A stretch of 64,000 nucleotides of DNA, from the NCBI RefSeq assembly GCF_958298935.1, contig NC_084921.1, forward strand, positions 47,169,001 to 47,233,000, in the 5' to 3' direction. Below are positions 56,101 through 64,000 of the stretch, piece by piece; position 1 is the stretch's first letter; every line of letters starts with the position of its first letter. The notes under the pieces were generated by a model. That model did no database searches. It saw nothing but the letters and a program-made list of their open reading frames with translations, and was not told the DNA's origin. Both the position numbers and the translations under genes were made by a program. This DNA comes from Phragmites australis. Taxonomy: Eukaryota; Streptophyta; Magnoliopsida; Poales; Poaceae.

Positions 56101-59073
56101 TCAAAGACGGATTTGGTCACATTTATCTTTTGCAAAGATGTACCAAAATCAACAACGTTCTGCATCAAATAGTAGAGATTAACATGAGATCCTACCAATG
56201 AGTGTTACCAGAGAAAAAAGATGGTATCAAGGAACTAGCATCCTGTTAATACAGATGGCCTTTCTTTCTAAAAAAACAAGAGGTTTCCATCATCACAAAG
56301 TCACTGATACATTATAGAGATCTGCTAGGAAGCATGTAAAGCAATAAATAGTTACTTTTGTAAGACATTGTGAAGACATTAGAATAACATGCCAATGCAG
56401 CCCTTGTGTACTTAATATAACGTAAAGCACTAGTTGATTTCAAAAGGTATAACAGATAGCTCTGTCAAAGTGAGATGAATCAGCTCTCGATATCAGATAA
56501 CGCTGACGTTTTACAAACATGGCTCATTCTGATTCTAAATATCGGTGGGACAAACTCCAGAACTGAGAGGAGGGCATCTCTGAAGTGATAATTTGATATT
56601 TTAGGTTAGTCAACAGTTCAAGGATACCACCATAGAGTCCGGGAAAGCAGGAATGAAAATGTAGGCCTTGTTTTCAACTCTAGTTGAGAAGAAAATATGT
56701 AGCTCGGAGTAACAATAGAACCATGACAAGAAGATTTAAATCCATTTGATTCTTTTGTTCCATAGAAAGAGCATATATTTCATGTTGACAATATATAGGA
56801 GCAAGTTAGTAAATAAATAGAAAGATTCATCTTAAACCTGAATGTGGTCCATCCACCGCAATACATGTGGATATTTCTGCGATTCATTGTTGCTAATAAG
56901 ACTCTGAAACAAGTAAAACAGTTAATTTGGAGTTAACAAATTTGGTAATATTTCTTAATAACATAAGATATAAGAAAAAATAAGCAAATAGTATCCAATA
57001 GAGAGTGCTGCTATATGTACTACTACAGATAGCTCTGCCATTTGTAGTACTCCTTTACAGCCAGGGGATCAAATGACTCAAATTACTTGCCTCACTTATT
57101 ACGAATTAAAAGAGGCAAAACACCTGGTCATATTGGAGTTGTACAAATGGGTTGTATGTGAAGTATTTCCCTCCAATAAACATGTATATTTAACACTAAA
57201 CCTTACAAATTCCACTTCAGAAAAAAAGACTATTACTCCCCCAGTTACAAAATAGATGTTTTCAAGACTTTAGAAGGCGTGGAGTAAAATTTTTTCCAAT
57301 CTAAAAAGTTATATCCAGTGGAGACTACAAAACTGTCTACATGAACATCAATTTAGTAAGAGAGGGAGTACAAAATAAATAGCAAATTTGACATCTGATG
57401 ATGGTTGCACAAATGGGTAAAGTTACATCATACATACCATGAAATCTTGTACAGTTGCAAACACAACAATATCAGCAACTGATGGTTTAAAACCATCACA
57501 CAGTAGTACAGACTTCTGGGACAAATCTTGATTGAGATTAGCAAGCAATGTATGCTGTTTTCCATTGTTCCCAGCAAAATCGCTGGAAAATGTTACCCAC
57601 TTCGTCACCTATTAATGAAGAAAAGGAATACATGTGTCAGTACATAAGCAGTAGGAAGTGGATTTGGTGTACAAAAATGGAAAAAAAAAATCATTACCTC
57701 ATCCTGAGATGTGTTCACAATATGTGAAAACAGGCTCGCAATATCACTCTTTTCGATACTTGTATTGGATATAGTGTTCTGTAAAATCAAGAAAATAAAT
57801 TAGTAACAATTTCCAGCCAAAATAATCAACCTGCGCAAATAAAGGTTTTCGTTTAAAATCTGGGCAAAGTTTATTCAAATAAACAAGCAAAGTACAAGCA
57901 AGAAGCAATAATAGTTACTGACTTACAATACAGTATATCGAAGAAGAACACAAGTATTAGTAGTCATAAATGTTGTGCATTGTAGAGTAGATGAGTTAGA
58001 GTTTAGGAGCATCCAGAATACACATGATAGGTGATGCAAAACAAAGTTAACCAGTTAGCACTGTACCAAGCCATGAGCAGGTACCAATTCAAGAGATGGC
58101 GCGAAGCAAGCATTATCATAATCTACTATGAAGGCATGTAGCAAGTGGGATTTCAAGCTTCATTTCCGTGTGACTAAACTATAGGCCCTGTTTGGCACAG
58201 CTGAAACTTATAAGTTTTTGCTAAAAAAAACGGCTTTTGCTGAAAGCTGCTTATGACTTAGGCCAAAAACTGTTGGTTTTTACGAGAAATTTTTAAGTTC
58301 TTAACATACTAACTTTTTAGAAAAGCTACTCCCAACCAACTTATCAGCTTTTAGTTCATTTCATTAGAAACTAGCTTTTCAGTTTTTCAAAAAACAGCAA
58401 TAAGCCAATCTGTTTGTTTCAACTTATAGCTTCTGAAAAGCAGAAAACAGCAATAAACTGTGCCAAATAGGACCTATATCAAGTTCTAGTCATATAGAAA
58501 ACAGTAGCTCAAACATTGTAGCTAACCAGGCTGTTCAAGTCACATGCACTCTTTGCGACTAAACGCCTCTCTTATACTTAGCTAATTTTTTTATTGCAAC
58601 GCGGTTTGCGCCTGATTTGTGTAACTGACAACATTTGATGCATACGCTTCAGAATTCACACTCCCACGACATGAAATAATTACAGGTTGGTAAACGAATA
58701 CCTTCCAAACTACATATAATGCACGAAATCGCCACGCCTTAAGAACGACATCACACTAAAATTGCGTTTTATGACACTTAACTGCCGAGACTACTCAGAC
58801 TTAACTTTTAGTGAACTAATCCACGCCTAAAGCCCAACAAATCCGCATCCGGAAATGTCAGCACGGACCCGTAGCACTACAAAAATTGCCTGCAAAACCT
58901 AAGCGCTACACAGCCAAAAAAAAAGGAACTCTTATCGCTCCGAAGCAGCTAAATCGAAACAGAGAGTTTTTAGCAGAGGATTGTAAGGCACTTACCGGAT
59001 CGATGTTGAGGTGCTTGCAGAGCGCGTAGGCCATGGCCCGTTTGCTCTGCGCGAGGTCCGCCGCCGCCGCCAT
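53165..59073 (-). CDS. Arc1p/AIMP1-like tRNA-binding protein (EMAP-II domain)
   Basis: Plant cytosolic factor that binds tRNA and may scaffold aminoacyl-tRNA synthetases, like yeast Arc1p and animal AIMP1. Twelve exons join in one frame to 408 aa: 59073-58996, 57778-57698, 57608-57438, 56903-56838, 56159-56091, 55715-55599, 55184-54961, 54877-54787, 54685-54617, 54164-54073, 53619-53556, 53269-53165. All introns are GT-AG. Residues 1-130 resemble a GST carboxy-terminal fold (DGFKPSVADIVVFATVQDFM). Residues 155-245 are Lys/Ala/Glu-rich with AEKAPEKTAEK repeats. The tRNA-binding OB-fold starts near 247 (ISILNIQVGLIRKAWKHPSAD, then SLLVEEIDLG) and includes VVSGLAKYY and LITNVKPGKLRDVMS. The EMAP-II-like tail ends at FTTSAGPC. 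The start codon is in AGCGGC-rich context. The exon 8 donor was chosen as GTGAGT, which keeps the frame. Confidence 0.92.
58184..58474. mobile_element. MITE in intron 1 of the AIMP1-like gene
   Basis: The left end is GGCCCTGTTTGGCACAGCT and the right end, on the other strand, is GGTCCTATTTGGCACAGTT. The arms continue to pair with mismatches (AAGCTATAAGTTG-type inside). It is 291 bp and non-coding. TATA flanks it on both sides, but the true target duplication is not certain, so hAT or PIF/Harbinger is undecided. It lies wholly within the 1217-bp first intron and does not touch splice sites. Confidence 0.75.
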
Positions 59074-59660
59074 TAGCACGCCGAGTCTCGAGCACGGTGA
59101 GGGGTGGAAAAAGTGAAGAAAACCGAGTCTCCTTGTGTTTGGGCCGTATTGAGGATTTGAGGTTGCGTCCGCTCGGCCTTGGCTTCCACTACTGAGCCTA
59201 GATGGGCCGTAACATTTTGCTTTCCGGCAGTTTGGGCTTTAATTATTTTGGGCTTCCTCTGAAGAAAAAGTTATTTTGGACTCAACCAACTCTAGCAATG
59301 ATGGACCACGATCAGAAGGTGCGTCAGGTGCAGCCATGTCTATCAAAAGAAAACCCCTAAAAAAAGTCTATCAAAAGAAAAAACAAATACAAAATCCCAA
59401 AAGAAAATCAAAAGAAAAAAACTGGAGAAGTTTGTATAGCAAATTTTTCTTAGACGAGGTGAAGCTTGTGCGGCTGGCAACTGGAACACGCTCAGTCAAA
59501 CGCAGCAACGACGGCAGCCTCGCGCTCTCGTTTCGAAGCACAACGTACTGCTCGCGCCGTTGGTGGCGGTTGACAATCTGACGCGAGAATCCCAGTGCCC
59601 TGGTGGGCGAAAGTACGAGCCTGACGACGGACTTCGGTTCCCCAGCCACGATGAAGGCCT
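59074..59660. other. Promoter side of the AIMP1-like gene and unassigned DNA
   Basis: The first 150 bp should contain the core promoter and leader. A plus-strand 101-codon Lys-rich frame (59276-59581) is low-complexity and has no known domain. Confidence 0.45.
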
Positions 59661-59662
59661 TC

Positions 59663-60604
59663 GCACGAATCCGGCTCTTCCGACGTGCCAAAGAAAGGCA
59701 CAGAACAGTGATCCGTGACTTTCCAATGCTACAATATGTAACCAGTAGCTACAGTATCTCGCTGCAGGTCATGTAAACTAATAAATATTAGCGCATCAAC
59801 CTGTACAACTGTATAGGCTAAAAATTTAACTTACAATTGAACTGTAGATATTTGTATTAATAATGATTGTATGTTAAGATACATCAGCTATTTATATTTA
59901 AATATTAGAATATAAAATATAAATATAATTTTTTTCATAATATTGGAATCATGTTTATTATTTGTGAATAGATCTAATTTATAATTTTCATTTTATGTGT
60001 TATGCAAATTGATTTTTATTTGTTTCTTGATTTTTTGAAAATTATTATTATTATTAATGTCGTCATCGTATCTCATATTATTATTATTTTAAATACATTG
60101 TAAATTCTTTGATATTATTTTTATGTGATAATCCGTAATATATTTGTGTTTTGTTGTTTTAATTTTGTAATGTTTGATTACACGCATATTTAATTGATAT
60201 ATTTTAATTGATTTGGAAAAATATGTTGATTGCTAACATAACTTAGTTAGAATTTGCTAACGTAATCTTGTTGGACAAAGAGTATCTATAAAAAAAATAC
60301 AAGGTAAGAAGTAGTCTTGAGGTTGGACTCTATGATTTATTTTTAATCTTCTATATCGTTTCGTTTGGTTGTTGATCCATGTTTACAGTTAGTCAATCAA
60401 TCAATTCGACGGTCTGATGTTTTGCTTTTTTATGAGATTTTTAGGATTTTTCTAGATTAATATGGAGTATCAAAAGAAGCCTCCAACTAAGTAAATATAA
60501 GATATGTACAGTGTTCTATATACAATGTTTCACTTTAAATTACTGCTCATCACGACACATAAATACTGTTTACGGCACGTCAGAGGAGCCAGATCCCCTT
60601 CGCG
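59663..60604. repeat. Inverted pair of ~28-bp arms around A/T-rich DNA (tentative element)
   Basis: 59663-59690 includes AATCCGGCTCTTCCGACGTG. 60577-60604, on the other strand, includes GATCTGGCTCCTCTGACGTG. The arms agree at about 17 of 22 bases and both end in TGCC. The ~890 bp between are A/T-rich and non-coding. The GC-rich DNA outside each arm also shows weak matching. This could be a transposon with diverged ends. Confidence 0.4.
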
Positions 60605-62758
60605 CATGTGTAGCTGACGCCTCACCCCGATACGAGGCCCCGCGATGGCGACGCAGTTCGGGCTCCAACAGCGACGTGGCGACCAGCGTTGGTTCAACAG
60701 TGCCGCTCATAGCTTCCATCACCTGCCCTGTGCGCTGATACAGACTGCTCCGGAGCACTGCCGCCTCGTGCTCAGCGACGCATTCTAGAACATGCATGCA
60801 GAGGAAACCTAGCTCGACGAGGCCACCGCCACCGGTGAGAGCCGCGACGGCGACACGCGGGCATGTGGTAGGGCCCAGCCGCGCCTGCCCCAGCCCTCAG
60901 GGTCAGGGCGCATGCGCCATAAATGCGCCCACCAGTGCGTGTCCTCGCCCCTCTCGTTGCCTCATAAATGAGACCCAAAGCCCAAGGGCACGGTTTAGTG
61001 TGCCTCGCCACCAGCCCCTGCGTGCCCGTAGAAGGCCGGGAGAAGCATGTGCGTCAGCCATGGTCTACACTGGTAGAGAGAGTACTGTACCAGGCTTCTA
61101 CTCCTCTCCGGCTCCCCGTGTTTCGTTAGCCACACCAGAACCGATCGGCTCGGCCGAAAGCGCGCGATGCCGTGCCGTGCATTGCCGGGCTTTCCACCCT
61201 ACTCGGCTTGGCCCTGCCCTCCGCGAGCCCGTCGGCACGGGCCGAGGCGAAACGAAACAGACGGCGGAATCCGGTCACCACGGCGCCCTGTTTGCCTCGT
61301 CCTACCGCTCGTCCTCCACACACCACGACCGACGCGCGACGAGCACGGCAAGCCTTCTCCGCTGCACACGCCACGTAAAAAGAGCTGGGGCTTAGGGAGC
61401 GCTAGAGCCTCTCTAGTGCATGGAGACATACGTAAAATGTCAACGGCACGGGACACGTCCTCGGGAGAGGGACGACCGTTTCGTTTCGGGGAGTGCAGAT
61501 TTCTTTGTAGGACAAGCATGTAAGATTACAAGTCTACTGTTGGATTTTGGTTTGGTGCGTGGTCAAATCAGATCTCTTGTAGGTCACTCCACTCACATGG
61601 GTGCGTGTGCGCGAGGTTTTGGGGCCATAAAATCAATTTCCGCTCCGAATCTTCGCAGCAGCAACGCGACAAACTGGACCGGCGACCCCCACGGCGCTAA
61701 CCACGATTCGCCCTGCACAATGACAGTCTCACGCAGGTACCAGTACAGTTTAAAAGGCAAAAAAAGAAAAACGATGCACGTACCATTTCACTCCAATGAG
61801 TATCCTGTGGATGTTGCTTCAGAGTGAATCAAAAGCAATACCCTACACTACAGTATGCAATATGTAACCATTCTATAGGTTGCAAATAGGATGCTGAATT
61901 CGCGTGATCGGGGTACTCAATTTCCCGTGATCAAAGCAAACGTGAGTATACTTATTCACTCGACATCACATGCTTAAAATTATACTCCTACCCTACTGAT
62001 TTTGAACCCTTATCGTCACATCCACACCCTCAAACACTCAGTGTGCAGATTTCATTATGTCGGTCTTTCTTCATCTGCCAATAAAATAATCAGAGTAATG
62101 TAATTGCTGCAACTACTTTGCTTTCGATTTTTCGTTCCTGGGCATGACAAGAGCCCAAGTTGTACAAGAATGAAAATGAGCTCCTCTCACCATTCTAAGC
62201 ACGATTTTCTGGTGTCAAAAGCGAGCTACTGCTGCTCATTTTCAGTACAACACGGAGTCTGCTTGTGGTACTACAAACCAAGACGAAAATGTACAGCATC
62301 CATAGAAACGGCGTAGCCGTCCTATCCGACTGGATATTCGAAAATGTCCGGTGCCGGGGTGGAAAGCAAAAAAAGGCGCCATTCTGGACAGATCCGCAGC
62401 TCCCCGTTCAGTCGGCGGCCCCAGCCACAGCACTACACCAGCGCTCCGTCTGAAGCCTTTGCGCCTTGTTCACTCCTAGCAACACAGATCCGCGCCGTGC
62501 AACAGAGCCGTGAATGCGGCCTGCTGCGAGTATTATTGCACGAGGTGGAGGAGCAAAACGGTTGGTGCTGCCATTCAATTCCTGAGGTGGTGGCTGGTAT
62601 GGGAGCAGTGATTGCCCAGCTCTTTTGGAAGCTTCAAGGAGAAGGTGACATTCATGGGCGCCTGATCAAATAAGTCCCTCTAAAACCATATCTAACCATA
62701 TTTTTTTTATTTCGTTTTTTTTTCGATTCTCTTTTCCGTTCTTATTCTCTTTACTTTT
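60605..62758. other. GC-rich then mixed intergenic DNA, no supported gene
   Basis: 60600-61450 is GC-rich with many overlapping open frames on both strands, the longest 199 codons (60796-61395), without known domains and rich in Arg/Pro/Ser as GC-rich random frames are. A 109-codon plus frame at 62344-62673 is also unrecognised. A real gene with small exons cannot be excluded. Confidence 0.4.
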
Positions 62759-62944
62759 CATCTCCAACAGCTTCCCTTCGAGAAAAATCACGAAGGGAAA
62801 GGAGAGAGAATCATATCATGGAGGAAATGACTTTAAGAATCATTTCATTATAAGAACCGTGAAGGGAAATCGTTATAGCGTTGAAATGAACGAAAATCCC
62901 ATCGTGAAGAGATTCTGGATCCTGAAGGGAAACCGTTGAAGATG
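62759..62944. mobile_element. Short MITE, 186 bp, with ~25-bp inverted ends
   Basis: The left end reads CATCTCCAACAGCTTCCCTT and the right end, on the other strand, CATCTTCAACGGTTTCCCTT; the match extends about five bases further. Related CGAAGGGAAA and GAAGGGAAATCG motifs recur inside. It has no coding capacity. The flanks show no convincing duplication. Confidence 0.55.
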
Positions 62945-64000
62945 GTCTAAGCACGCCTTTTGGAGGGAGGAACAAGATTACTGTCCAAAGTCAATGTTTG
63001 CAAATTTAGAACTATAGGAGTAGGTATGTAATCAAATGTGTGAACACTCGTGGAAGCTAAATTCAAATTTTAATTCATCCAAATAAAATATTCGGTTTAA
63101 TCTCTTAATCGGTTCATGACAGTTTGCTGTCACACCACTAAATATGATGTGAAAAAAAAATTGACGGTCCAATTGACCTCAAATTTTAAATGTAGAAAAC
63201 TAGATAATTATATAAAATTATTCCAATAAAAATTAAGCTAATTGGATCTTTGTATCAAGAGTTATAATTTTCACGAGCAAACTTTGACAGATTGTGATGA
63301 AAATATATTAACTCTTAATTTCGTGATTATGAAGAATTATAGAAAATTAACCAATCAAAAATTTCAAAACCTTACCAAGATGCTTTAGGGTGATTTTAGA
63401 TGGATTAAACCCAATAAATTACGTTGACCTAAGGATCCACTAAAAAATCAACACCAAATGAACAAAATTGCCAACTCACCGATTTACAAATTTTAATTGT
63501 TATTACATGAATGAGTTCACAGTATGCATCTCGGCACCATCCCTACAAGAATCTCCAATTCCTAACCGTAGATTAGTTCACCTTTTCTTTTTTCGGTTGC
63601 CGAGCTATCTGCCCTCTGCATTATCTTCCTTTTATTTCCCAAGGTCAATGCCTGCCCTGGGCTTTCCTTTTTCTATTCGGATGACCACAACACGTAGCCG
63701 AACCGCTCGCACCCCTACGCGTCCACGTGTTGCTGTACAACCCCGTGGTCTCGTGCCCACCCAAGTCAGCCAATGGAATCCACCGAGCCACTTGCATTGC
63801 ATGTAGCCACGGATCCTTTTCTCATTCAAACCAATGAACCGTGGACCGATGAACCGACAGGCCACCAGCCCTGCGTAGAGCACAACCCAGCCCCACGTAT
63901 CTCTATGTTAATTGTGGGCTCACTTTTTGTTAAAGGATAATGGTAAATTTATGTGAGAAAATTATATTTTTTTACATGTATGAAAATAGTCATATATTTT
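62945..64000. other. Intergenic DNA at the right end
   Basis: 63050-63470 is A/T-rich with no gene. A 112-codon plus frame at 63468-63806 and an overlapping minus frame have no recognised domain. Confidence 0.45.

Noticed and set aside
60796..61395. 199-codon plus-strand frame
   Set aside because: Arg/Pro/Ser-rich composition of a random GC-rich frame, overlapped by others on both strands; no known family.

Overview
The window is nuclear DNA from a grass. The evidence is spliced plant genes with GT-AG introns, dense nested retrotransposons, and DNA transposons of types common in grasses (CACTA with a CACTGCCGGTTC-like repeat, Mutator-like, hAT-like, Stowaway-like). Nothing looks bacterial, and I saw no tRNA, rRNA, organelle insert or CRISPR array.

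Four protein-coding genes can be rebuilt exon by exon. (1) A group III WRKY transcription factor on the minus strand (13882-15632, 3 exons, 300 aa). (2) A second group III WRKY factor on the plus strand (30949-31973, 3 exons, 266 aa); its second intron appears to use a GC donor. (3) A FATTY ACID EXPORT 3-like plastid envelope protein on the minus strand (42317-47483, 6 exons, 325 aa). (4) An Arc1p/AIMP1-like tRNA-binding protein on the minus strand (53165-59073, 12 exons, 408 aa). In all four the splice phases join to one open frame.

The rest is mostly mobile DNA. 1-9660: a decayed Mutator-like element carrying a MuDR-type transposase with SWIM and CCHC motifs, followed by a plant mobile domain reading frame, with a Copia-type LTR end at its left, a reversed LTR inside it, and a cluster of short hairpin repeats at its right. 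12983-13467: a foldback Mutator-like MITE with a perfect 9-bp target duplication. 17586-18806: a non-autonomous CACTA element. 21219-29575: a minus-strand Ty3/gypsy chromovirus, split by a ~2.95-kb TG..CA element (TSD TGATT) that is itself split by a 1.02-kb solo LTR (TSD AACCT). 32887-41469: a full-length minus-strand L1-type LINE with a 13-bp TSD, split by a second copy of the ~2.95-kb element. 47990-50215: a frameshifted GATL-type glycosyltransferase pseudogene cut by an LTR.

The large third intron of the FAX3-like gene holds an exon-1 fragment of a mitochondrial gamma carbonic anhydrase-like gene, which looks like captured or duplicated gene DNA. The two WRKY genes have similar amino-terminal helical regions and group III domains. 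They are probably members of one local family, now separated by about 15 kb of transposons. The remaining intergenic DNA shows no gene I can support.
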